Shown here: positions 1-5,045 of the stretch, one piece after another | Layout of the letters: every line of letters starts with the position of its first letter | Numbering within the stretch: the first letter of the stretch is position 1 | Source of the DNA: Acidimicrobiales bacterium | GTDB taxonomy: Bacteria > Actinomycetota > Acidimicrobiia > Acidimicrobiales > JABEUL01 | DNA length: 6,062 nucleotides | Assembly: GCA_027451605.1 (NCBI GenBank) | Contig: DAIDJA010000120.1 | Span: forward strand, 1-6,062 | Reading direction: 5' to 3' | Translations under genes and position numbers: made by a program | Notes under the pieces: generated by a model | What the model was told of the DNA's origin: nothing | Database searches by the model: none | Seen by the model: the letters and a program-made list of their open reading frames with translations, nothing else

Positions 1-273
1 TTACTGATGAGATCTCACGGAGCCGTTGGACGAAAGTTTGCCGGAAAAGTGGTCCAGGTGGTTACAGGTTCGACGGGATTGGATAACTGGGAGTGGGGGG
101 TCACACTCTTCGCCAAATCGCCCACCGATTTGAAAGAGGTGGTGTATACGATGCGCTACGATGAGGCATCGGCCAAATATGGAGAGTTCGGAGACTTTAT
201 TTTTGGATATATAGTTGAAAGTCTTCAAGACTTAATTGAAATAAATCGCTGGGATGAAAACACTTTCTACTAA
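1..273 (+). CDS. hemQ: Coproheme decarboxylase HemQ/ChdC, C-terminal part (5' end outside window)
   Basis: The reading frame is open from the first base and ends at TAA 271-273, leaving 90 codons of the C-terminus. The family converts coproheme III to heme b, the last step of the coproporphyrin-dependent heme pathway, in the cytoplasm. Seen here: a RSHGAVGR segment with the likely proximal heme-ligand His at fragment residue 6, then the family signature [16 protein letters not shown] (residues 23-38), [17 protein letters not shown] and a final FIFGYIV. Thirteen residues after the His is Gln19 (codon 55-57). True chlorite dismutases have an Arg at this place and Geobacillus HemQ has Gln185, so this is HemQ rather than chlorite dismutase. 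The 3' end overlaps the next gene by 20 nt, which suggests translational coupling. The N-terminal domain and start are not visible. Confidence 0.93.
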   Translation, partial: LLMRSHGAVGRKFAGKVVQVVTGSTGLDNWEWGVTLFAKSPTDLKEVVYTMRYDEASAKYGEFGDFIFGYIVESLQDLIEINRWDENTFY

Positions 274-1039
274 AGAAAAAGAATTAACTGATTTAATAAG
301 AACAATTTCCCCGTTGGTAGTGGGCTTCAGTGGCGGTGTGGATTCAGCACTTTTAGTTCAAGCGGCAGTGAATGCTGTCGGTACGGATAATGTAGTTGCC
401 GTTACAGCTAGCTCAGCGTCACTGGCGAAGGTGGAATATGAAAAATGCAAAGTACTTGCAGATTCGTTGGGCTGGAATTGGCTTGAAGTTGAAACCGATG
501 AGCTTAATAATCCCAATTATGTTAAAAATGATTATGATAGGTGCGCACATTGCAAGACTTCTTTATTTGATGCCTTACAGCCGATTGCACTAAAGACGGG
601 ATCTAATATTGCTCTCGGGATCCACGTTGATGATTTAAGTGACTTCAGACCCGGTCAGGCGGTTGCTAAAAACAGAGGTGGAATCTTCCCGCTTTTGGAA
701 GCGGGATTTACTAAACAAGACGTTAGACAGCTGGCTAAGAAATTTAATCTCCCGGTCTGGTCTAAGCCCGCAATGGCATGTCTGGCATCTCGTATCCCAA
801 CGGGTACTTCGGTTACTTTGGGTCGCCTCAAAAAAGTTGAAGATGCCGAATTCATTCTGGGGCAGCTGGGCTTTGTGGATTATCGAGTCCGATTAAGAAA
901 TGAAGCAGGATTTCTGGAAATTACCAGATCAGACTTCATTAGATTGTCTTTGAATTCAGAGTTACAAAATATAATAAAGACCCGTTTCTCATTTTTGGGG
1001 TTTGACTCTGTGGCTGTCAGCATCAATAAATTCCGATGA
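254..1039 (+). CDS. larE: LarE-type ATP-dependent sulfur transferase (nickel-pincer cofactor biosynthesis)
   Basis: 261 residues, full length for LarE. LarE adenylates and then puts sulfur onto P2CMN, giving the dithiolated nucleotide that LarC loads with nickel for lactate racemase and related LarA enzymes. Seen here: the PP-loop ATP-binding motif SGGVDS at residues 26-31; the LarE motif RCAHCK with Cys97 and Cys100; [13 protein letters not shown] at 122-134; and [12 protein letters not shown] with Cys176, the position of the sulfur-donating Cys in Lactiplantibacillus LarE. Three cysteines (97, 100, 176) match the subgroup that binds a [4Fe-4S] cluster, as in Thermotoga LarE, instead of sacrificing its own Cys. 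ATG 254 lies inside the end of hemQ and has only a weak ribosome site (CTGGG), which fits coupled translation. No larA, larB or larC is in the window, so the final acceptor is not certain. Confidence 0.94.
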   Translation: MKTLSTKEKELTDLIRTISPLVVGFSGGVDSALLVQAAVNAVGTDNVVAVTASSASLAKVEYEKCKVLADSLGWNWLEVETDELNNPNYVKNDYDRCAHCKTSLFDALQPIALKTGSNIALGIHVDDLSDFRPGQAVAKNRGGIFPLLEAGFTKQDVRQLAKKFNLPVWSKPAMACLASRIPTGTSVTLGRLKKVEDAEFILGQLGFVDYRVRLRNEAGFLEITRSDFIRLSLNSELQNIIKTRFSFLGFDSVAVSINKFR

Positions 1040-1306
1040 AATAATTAGAATATCTTTTATTGCAATGCATATGCAATGTCGTTGCCTGTGTGATTAGTAA
1101 ATCGCAGTAAAGTGGAGTCTTTGTCCAAGTGGCTAGTTAGTATTGGCTGTTTACATCTCCGATAAATGGATTATGACTTTTTTCATTTAAATTGCACTGT
1201 AAATAGTAAAGTTGTAAGGTAGTCGTTTAGTTCATTTCCGGCGAGTTTCAGGAAAGCTATACTGATGAGTTGCGATTGAGTAATTAAGAATATTCTCGGA
1301 GAAGAA
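1040..1306. other. Intergenic gap with no convincing gene
   Basis: 267 bp between larE and the NIL-domain gene. I see no reading frame longer than about 20 codons with a good ribosome site on the plus strand and no clear terminator. There is one 10-bp perfect palindrome, TGCATATGCA at 1066-1075, inside a TGCAAT-rich stretch 27 nt after the larE stop. A possible -35 TTGCAC at 1192-1197 has only a poor -10 (TAAGGT, 1215-1220), so the promoter of the next gene is not resolved. A tRNA-like stretch near 1120-1140 lacks a T arm. Confidence 0.5.
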
Positions 1307-1543
1307 TTGGTTAAGCTAAGAGTAAAGTTAGAATATCCCGAAGGGCTGGTCACCGAGCCAATTGTTGCCCAGCTCGTGACTTTATTTAACATAATTCCCA
1401 ATATTCGGGGTGCACATGTAAGTAATAGCTCCGGATGGCTTATCTGCGAACTGGACGGAGATCCCGAAAATGTAGAATCGGCAGTTGGTTGGCTTCAGTC
1501 AAAAGGAATTGTCGTATCTGTCTTGGGCGGAGATGCCCAGTAA
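1307..1543 (+). CDS. Stand-alone NIL-domain protein
   Basis: 78 residues, almost exactly one NIL domain (the small ferredoxin-like ACT-type fold found at the C-terminus of the methionine importer ATPase MetN and in some ferredoxins). Seen here: LEYPEGLVTEPIVAQL near residues 8-23, the hallmark NIRGAHV near 33-39, GWLICELDGDPENVESAVGWL, then GIVVSVL. No Cys pair, Walker motif or transmembrane segment is present, so it is neither transporter nor ferredoxin; a small-ligand-binding or regulatory role, perhaps in sulfur amino-acid metabolism, is inference. The start is TTG with GGAG (1298-1301) 5 nt upstream; a TGA at 1277-1279 blocks longer forms except rare ATT starts. It is a single gene, converging on the ferredoxin gene, with a hairpin 11 nt after its stop. 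Confidence 0.85.
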   Translation: MVKLRVKLEYPEGLVTEPIVAQLVTLFNIIPNIRGAHVSNSSGWLICELDGDPENVESAVGWLQSKGIVVSVLGGDAQ

Positions 1544-1553
1544 AAATGTATAG

Positions 1554-1581
1554 AGCGTAAACCACTTTAAGGATTTACGCT
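1554..1581 (+). terminator. Possible terminator hairpin after the NIL gene
   Basis: Perfect 8-bp inverted repeat AGCGTAAA (1554-1561) and TTTACGCT (1574-1581), which can be extended by CC/GG (1562-1563 with 1571-1572) with one bulged A, leaving a loop of about 7 nt. It starts 11 nt after the NIL stop, in the convergent gap before the ferredoxin. No good T tract follows (GTAGTTTAG), so a classic intrinsic terminator is doubtful; it may only stabilise the 3' end. Confidence 0.45.
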
Positions 1582-1724
1582 GTAGTTTAGGCGATAGTAT
1601 TTGCTATTTCAGAATACTGTTTTGAGATTTCATACCTATCATGATTTTGATGACTTTTCGGTAACGCTTTAAAATTACTACTAATCAAAATATTAACGGA
1701 CTAAGAATTTTAAAAAAGTCGGGA

Positions 1725-1919
1725 CTATTCTGATATTTCGATTGCAAATTCGGGACAATTTTCACAGGCAAGTTTGGCTTTTTCTTCCAAATCTTTAGGT
1801 AAATCGTCGGTGAATTTTGAATGCGAATATCCATAGTCATCAACTTCAAATATCTCGGGAGCAATTATGTAGCACCTTGAGTGCCCCTGACATTTTGTTT
1901 CGTCTACATTAACTTTCAT
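1725..1919 (-). CDS. [3Fe-4S] ferredoxin, probable electron donor to the adjacent P450
   Basis: 64 residues, normal for this family. It carries single electrons from a NAD(P)H-ferredoxin reductase to cytochrome P450 in the cytoplasm. Seen here: C10-QG-H13-SR-C16 and, 36 residues later, C52-EN-C55-P. Cys10, Cys16 and Cys55 are the expected ligands of a [3Fe-4S] cluster; the usual fourth ligand of a [4Fe-4S] cluster is replaced by His13, the CxxHxxC(x)nCP pattern seen among P450-linked actinobacterial ferredoxins. Cys52 is extra and probably not a ligand. The body is acidic (ETK, FEVDD, FTDDLPKDLEE), fitting a donor that docks by charge. ATG is preceded by AGGAG (plus-strand 1930-1934) 10 nt upstream, which overlaps the P450 stop codon; the genes are 13 nt apart and surely one operon. 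No reductase is in the window. Confidence 0.94.
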   Translation of the reverse strand: MKVNVDETKCQGHSRCYIIAPEIFEVDDYGYSHSKFTDDLPKDLEEKAKLACENCPEFAIEISE

Positions 1920-1932
1920 TTATATTCAACTC

Positions 1933-3174
1933 CTAATCTAAAAATGCCAGAGGCAATACTCTTGGACCTCTTACCTGACCCCCAGCCCACATGACCGGTT
2001 TGGATTCGTCTACTTTAAAATCCGGGAGTCTGTCGATAAATGTCCGGATCGCTACTTTAAGCTCCATTCTGGCTAAATTTGCTCCTCCGCATCTGTGGAT
2101 TCCGGATCCAAAAGCAATATGCCGGTTAATTTTACGCCTAAGATTAACGACTTGTGGATTTTCAAATACTAAAGGATCCCGGTTTGCCGCGGGAAAATTC
2201 ATTAAAACTTTGTCTCCCTGTTTCATGGGGCACCCATTATAATCAGTATCTTTTGTAACTACTCTTGCCATGGTAACGGGAGAGTATGCCCTTAGAAGTT
2301 CTTCGATAGCCGTATCCATGATCTCAGGTTGATTTTTTAGCATCACTAGATCTTCTCTGTTGGATCCCAGATGCCACAGGGCGGAGCCGATGGCGGACCA
2401 AGTCGTATCAATACCGGCGATCAGTAATAAAATAGACATTCCCAATACAATTGCGTCATTAATTTCGGAATTTGTTTTCTGCTCTTTTATCAAAAAACTA
2501 ATTATGTCATCTAAATTTTCGCCCTGAGAAATAAGCTTTTTTCGCTGATCTATTACGGTCATCAAATAAATGACGATGTCTCGTATGGAGTTGAATCTAT
2601 TTTCAGAATTGTCAGCAAATTCGAGAAAGTCACGCACCCACGTCGTAAATGTATCAGTCATTTCCTCCGGAACTCCAAGTATGTGGCTGATAACACGAAC
2701 AGGGATCTGCTGTGCGTAGTCAACGGCGCCATCGACAAACTGACGTCCTATAATTTTGTCAATTAAATTGTCACAAATTGATTGGGTCAGGGGTTCATAT
2801 TCGGCAACTTTTTTATGAGAGAACCAAGGAAGTATGAGTCTTCGTGTCCAGGTTTGAAGCGGGGGGTCCGCTGTAATTGGAGGAGCTCCATAGCCGAGTA
2901 CTTCCGGATTGATATTCTCCATATCCTGTCTGGCTGTTTCCATAAATGGTATTACCAATACCTGAGTTGAGCTGAAAGTCATAAAATCGTGAGCTATTTT
3001 GGTGACATCGTCATATGTAGTGGGAAGCCAGTTAGACCCTCTTCTATCGGTGTGAGCTATCGGACAGCGGTCTCTAAGTTTGTCCCAGATCTCAAATGGG
3101 TTATTTAGATAAGAGTAGTCAAGTACGTCAAAATCATTTTCCCAATCTTTTACGGGTCCTAATTTAGTTGTCAT
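1933..3174 (-). CDS. Cytochrome P450 (bacterial class I, soluble)
   Basis: 413 residues from ATG 3174, typical of soluble bacterial P450s; no membrane anchor. It is a heme monooxygenase using O2 and two electrons, probably from the ferredoxin encoded just downstream. Seen here in order: C-helix segment WTRRLILPWFS (about 109-119); I-helix AGIDTT at 253-258 with the oxygen-activating acid/Thr pair; K-helix ExxR at Glu292-Arg295; and the heme loop FGSGIHRCGG at 355-364 with Cys362 as the iron ligand. The residue after Cys is Gly, less usual than Leu, Val or Ala. Substrate and CYP family cannot be read from sequence. A TTG start at 3192 would add six residues, but neither start has a ribosome site; a -10 box TAAAAT lies 8 nt before ATG 3174, which favours a leaderless message starting there. 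Confidence 0.97.
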   Translation of the reverse strand: MTTKLGPVKDWENDFDVLDYSYLNNPFEIWDKLRDRCPIAHTDRRGSNWLPTTYDDVTKIAHDFMTFSSTQVLVIPFMETARQDMENINPEVLGYGAPPITADPPLQTWTRRLILPWFSHKKVAEYEPLTQSICDNLIDKIIGRQFVDGAVDYAQQIPVRVISHILGVPEEMTDTFTTWVRDFLEFADNSENRFNSIRDIVIYLMTVIDQRKKLISQGENLDDIISFLIKEQKTNSEINDAIVLGMSILLLIAGIDTTWSAIGSALWHLGSNREDLVMLKNQPEIMDTAIEELLRAYSPVTMARVVTKDTDYNGCPMKQGDKVLMNFPAANRDPLVFENPQVVNLRRKINRHIAFGSGIHRCGGANLARMELKVAIRTFIDRLPDFKVDESKPVMWAGGQVRGPRVLPLAFLD

Positions 3175-3182
3175 GAAATTAG

Positions 3183-3212
3183 ATTTTAACAACTGTTGGT
3201 AATAAAATTCAA
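3183..3212 (-). promoter_or_regulatory. Probable promoter of the P450-ferredoxin operon
   Basis: Read on the minus strand: -35 TTGAAT (plus-strand 3207-3212), 18-nt spacer, -10 TAAAAT (3183-3188, 5 of 6 to consensus). Eight bases separate the -10 from ATG 3174, so transcription should begin at or next to the A of the start codon, giving a leaderless mRNA. The -35 box directly touches the palindromic core ATCCGGAT at 3212-3219. Predicted from sequence only. Confidence 0.5.
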
Positions 3213-3219
3213 TCCGGAT
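3212..3219. promoter_or_regulatory. Possible regulator half of a site pair, core ATCCGGAT
   Basis: Eight-base palindrome abutting the P450 -35 box. The same core is the centre of the 14-bp palindrome at 3285-3298, 76 bp away centre to centre. The paired spacing in a divergent control region suggests one regulator binding both, but TCCGGAT also occurs by chance inside coding DNA of this window, so one copy alone is weak evidence. Confidence 0.35.
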
Positions 3220-3284
3220 AATTAAAATTTCGAAACCTAACGAATATTAATACTTGATAGTCAATTTTTATTGGATAAAATTAG

Positions 3285-3298
3285 GAAATCCGGATTTC
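3285..3298. promoter_or_regulatory. Perfect 14-bp palindrome, candidate operator
   Basis: GAAATCCGGATTTC reads the same on both strands. It lies about 110 bp upstream of the P450 start and about 30 bp upstream of the pilus -35 box, so it could affect either or both divergent transcripts. Its core recurs at 3212-3219. No regulator gene is in the window, so the binding protein is unknown. Confidence 0.45.
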
Positions 3299-3324
3299 AA
3301 ATCTTCCTTTTTGTTTTTTACGCC

Positions 3325-3337
3325 TGTGATTGTCACA
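3325..3337. promoter_or_regulatory. TGTGA-TTG-TCACA inverted repeat, candidate operator at the pilus promoter
   Basis: Perfect 5-3-5 inverted repeat. The half sites match those of CRP-family regulators, but the 3-base spacer is shorter than the usual 6, so a CRP site is not claimed. The right arm is also part of two near-identical 9-mers, TTGTCACAA (3330-3338) and TTGACACAA (3341-3349), spaced 11 bp, about one helical turn. The repeat overlaps the predicted -35 box at 3330-3335, a position suited to repression. Confidence 0.4.
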
Positions 3338-3358
3338 AAATTGACACAATAATGTAAC
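3330..3358 (+). promoter_or_regulatory. Probable promoter of the pilus operon
   Basis: -35 TTGTCA (3330-3335), 17-nt spacer, -10 TGTAAC (3353-3358, 4 of 6 to consensus). Start of transcription would be near 3365, about 60 nt before the preferred GTG start of the first pilin. A perfect TTGACA at 3341-3346 has no matching -10 at normal spacing, so the exact promoter is uncertain. Confidence 0.4.
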
Positions 3359-3427
3359 TGTTTAGCAGTTGTGTTTTTGAGAATGTCAATAGATAATATT
3401 ATTATGAAACCGTTAAAAGGTATAACT

Positions 3428-3907
3428 GTGAATCCTATATTACTAAAGTTAAAATCTAGAATAAACCAACGTCTTCAAAGTGACGGAAGTGAAGCCGGAG
3501 TCGGTTTAATCGAAATGTTAGTGGCACTAGCCATTTTGGCTATAGGACTTGTTGGTTTTATAGGCGTATATGTTGCGGTAGGTAAGGCAACTAAAATGGC
3601 CGCTGACAGGCAGGCAGCTATTAATATTGCTGCGCAACAGCTATCTCAGCTGGAAGGTTTTGAGTCATTGAACTGGGAATATAGCGGTAATATTCCGTCT
3701 TCAGTATTAAACAGCACAGCTACGATAAGTGGCGTGCCTTTTACTTCAGTAACATCGGTAACCAATTGCACCGGTACGGGAGCAGCATACATCTCCGCAA
3801 CGGTAAAGGTAAGTTGGAAATACGGACCCGACACTTATGATTACACTCAAACGGTCCAACTTACTCCGTCTTCTCACACAGTAGGAGTTTCGACAACATG
3901 TCCTTAG
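3428..3907 (+). CDS. PilV-like type IV prepilin (minor pilin)
   Basis: 159 residues from GTG 3428. It is a type IV pilus subunit precursor, cut and N-methylated by a PilD-type peptidase and held in the membrane by its N-terminal helix. Seen here: a 24-residue basic leader, cleavage site at Gly24 before Val25, then GLIEMLVALAILAIGLVG with the conserved Glu at +5 (Glu29); the IGLVG ending of the helix is PilV-like. After the helix come SWKYGP and two cysteines, Cys114 and Cys158, that could form a C-terminal disulfide. The mature protein starts VG rather than the usual FT/FS. The start is uncertain: in-frame ATGs at 3383 and 3404 and GTG 3371 would lengthen the leader, but only GTG 3428 has a ribosome site (AAGG, 3417-3420, 7 nt away). 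The second pilin likewise begins GTGAAT. First gene of the operon. Confidence 0.9.
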   Translation: MNPILLKLKSRINQRLQSDGSEAGVGLIEMLVALAILAIGLVGFIGVYVAVGKATKMAADRQAAINIAAQQLSQLEGFESLNWEYSGNIPSSVLNSTATISGVPFTSVTSVTNCTGTGAAYISATVKVSWKYGPDTYDYTQTVQLTPSSHTVGVSTTCP

Positions 3908-4023
3908 AGTTAAAGTTCGAAAATAAAGTTGATCATATAGCTATCGATGAAATGAAAAGAATAGAAGTTATATATAACGAATACTTTACTAATACATATC
4001 GTGAATACATTGGGCAATCTTGA
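3898..4023 (+). CDS. Small ORF A (41 aa) overlapping the end of the first pilin gene
   Basis: ATG 3898 to TGA 4021-4023, not recognised. It starts 10 nt inside the end of the upstream pilin gene, and an AGGAG (3883-3887) lies 10 nt before the ATG, the same arrangement as the ferredoxin gene in this window. The product would be charged and helical-looking, beginning MSLELKFENK, with eight acidic residues, five Lys/Arg and several Tyr/Phe in its second half; no signal peptide, membrane helix or Cys. The layout suggests coupled translation. An internal ATG at 3952 would give 23 residues. It could still be a chance frame: 41 open codons in AT-rich DNA are not rare, and I know of no family match. 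Confidence 0.45.
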   Translation: MSLELKFENKVDHIAIDEMKRIEVIYNEYFTNTYREYIGQS

Positions 4024-4033
4024 GAGTAAAAAT

Positions 4034-4120
4034 ATGGATTGTGTAACTAAAATTGATTCGATGCTTTTGGTTTCTGATAAATGGCGGCTTCGGTTAAATG
4101 GGAGTAAAAGTGAATTATAA
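4034..4120 (+). CDS. Small ORF C (28 aa) bridging to the second pilin gene
   Basis: ATG 4034 to TAA 4118-4120, unrecognised, beginning MDCVTKIDSM. It starts 10 nt after the stop of small ORF A with GAGAG (4022-4026) 7 nt upstream, and its end overlaps the preferred GTG start of the next pilin (4110) by 11 nt. The product is short and fairly basic at its end (KWRLRLNGSK). Of the three small frames this is the weakest; its role, if any, may be to bring ribosomes to the pilin start rather than to make a useful peptide. Confidence 0.22.
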   Translation: MDCVTKIDSMLLVSDKWRLRLNGSKSEL

Positions 4121-4907
4121 CGAAATAGCTATAGCTGTAAGGTCAAGAAACCTATCTTTGGATAAGAAGGATCGCTTATTTGAGCGGATTTTCAACGAGG
4201 ATAGCGGCTTCACCTTAATTGAGATGTTGGTTTCGTCGTTTATCATGGTTATTGTACTGGTTCTGACTTTAATGGTGTTTATAACTTATAATCAGTCGTT
4301 TAACGCCACTCTCTCTATGACTAAAGCTCAACTACAGGCCGAAGGGGGGATAAACGACTTGGCTTCGATGGCACGATCATTGACACAGTGTCCACCTTCG
4401 ACTTCCACCGGTACTTCACCGGCGGCTATTGTATATCCGGCACCAAGTCCGGCTCCTTCAAATAGCATTGAACTTACCGTTCCATTTCCAAAAAGAACCT
4501 TCACAGATGCTTCGACTTCCACTACGACTGATGTTGAAGTAGTAATCGTGAGTCTAGATGCAACCACGAATCAACTTACGGCAACTGCCAGCGCTTGTCC
4601 GGGTTTTACAGCTACCGGAGCTACCCCCAGTGAGAACAGCGTCATCAGCATAGATCATGTAAAAAGTATTTCATATGTCTTTTATAATGCCAAAACCGAC
4701 GGTAGTGGCAACATGATTTGGACCGGCAGTAATCCGCCCACAACTTCAGCTAGCCCGACACTGACTACCATAGGAATTCAAATGACATTGGGTGTGGGAA
4801 TTGACGGACAAAATATTACACTTCAAAATAGCGGTTATTTCGTAAATCTTTTTTGCAATAATTCGGGAAATTACCCGCCTCCCGGAGCAGGAGGATGCGT
4901 GATTTAA
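4110..4907 (+). CDS. PilW-like type IV prepilin (minor pilin)
   Basis: 265 residues from GTG 4110. Precursor of a pilus subunit processed by a PilD-type peptidase. Seen here: a 33-residue charged leader, a canonical site DSG before FTLIEMLV with cleavage after Gly33 and Glu38 at +5, a hydrophobic helix to about residue 60, then a Ser/Thr/Pro-rich extracellular part (PAPSPAPS, STSTTTD). Four cysteines: Cys94, Cys163, Cys249 and Cys263; the last pair could close a C-terminal loop as in many pilins. Size and helix resemble PilW-type minor pilins. ATG 4098 would add four residues, but GGGAG (4100-4104) sits 5 nt before GTG 4110 and overlaps that ATG, so GTG is preferred; TAA at 4095-4097 rules out anything longer. 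An AGGAGG near the end (4889-4894) may serve the next frame. Confidence 0.92.
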   Translation: MNYNEIAIAVRSRNLSLDKKDRLFERIFNEDSGFTLIEMLVSSFIMVIVLVLTLMVFITYNQSFNATLSMTKAQLQAEGGINDLASMARSLTQCPPSTSTGTSPAAIVYPAPSPAPSNSIELTVPFPKRTFTDASTSTTTDVEVVIVSLDATTNQLTATASACPGFTATGATPSENSVISIDHVKSISYVFYNAKTDGSGNMIWTGSNPPTTSASPTLTTIGIQMTLGVGIDGQNITLQNSGYFVNLFCNNSGNYPPPGAGGCVI

Positions 4908-5032
4908 TGAATTGCATAGTCGGTCGTACAAATCTTGAATTAAAAACTGAAGCAGAATTTCAATTAAGTTCAATTTTCGTTGAAGGTTTGTGGGCATTAA
5001 AAGCGAATATGGCGAAGAACTTGTATCATTAG
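4907..5032 (+). CDS. Small ORF B (41 aa) between the second pilin and the PilX-like gene
   Basis: ATG 4907 to TAG 5030-5032, not recognised. Its A is the last base of the pilin stop codon (TAATG), and AGGAGG lies at 4889-4894, 12 nt upstream. An in-frame ATG at 4895, with GGAG at 4884-4887 seven nt before it, would give 45 residues. The stop is 13 nt before the next gene, whose ribosome site AGGA overlaps it, exactly as the P450 and ferredoxin genes are joined. The product starts MNCIVGRTNLELK and has an amphipathic-looking second half. It is the same length as small ORF A and shares the string LELKxE, but I see no further alignment. The AGGAGG also encodes Gly codons of the pilin, so it may be coincidence. 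Confidence 0.48.
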   Translation: MNCIVGRTNLELKTEAEFQLSSIFVEGLWALKANMAKNLYH

Positions 5033-5045
5033 GAACAGATAAAAA

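Noticed and set aside
1..273. Chlorite dismutase as the product of the first gene
   Set aside because: The distal Arg expected 13 residues after the proximal His is Gln, fitting HemQ instead.
1120..1150. Stretch resembling the D arm of a Ser/Leu tRNA
   Set aside because: No acceptor stem, anticodon arm or GGTTCGA-type T arm could be found around it.
1183..1401. Minus-strand frame of 72 codons over the NIL gene start
   Set aside because: Its conserved part is antisense to the NIL signature; no product is recognised.
3236..3264. TTGACT on the minus strand (plus-strand 3259-3264) as a P450 promoter
   Set aside because: No reasonable -10 at 16-18 nt spacing (GTTAGG at best); the TTGAAT/TAAAAT pair nearer the gene is better.
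4396..4522. Repeated CTTCGACTTCCAC (4396-4408 and 4510-4522)
   Set aside because: Both copies encode Ser-Thr-Ser-Thr runs in the same frame of pilin 2; explained by low-complexity protein sequence, not a DNA element.
4746..4997. Minus-strand frame of 83 codons across the pilin 2 end
   Set aside because: Antisense to pilin 2 and small ORF B, with no promoter or recognisable product; a shadow frame.
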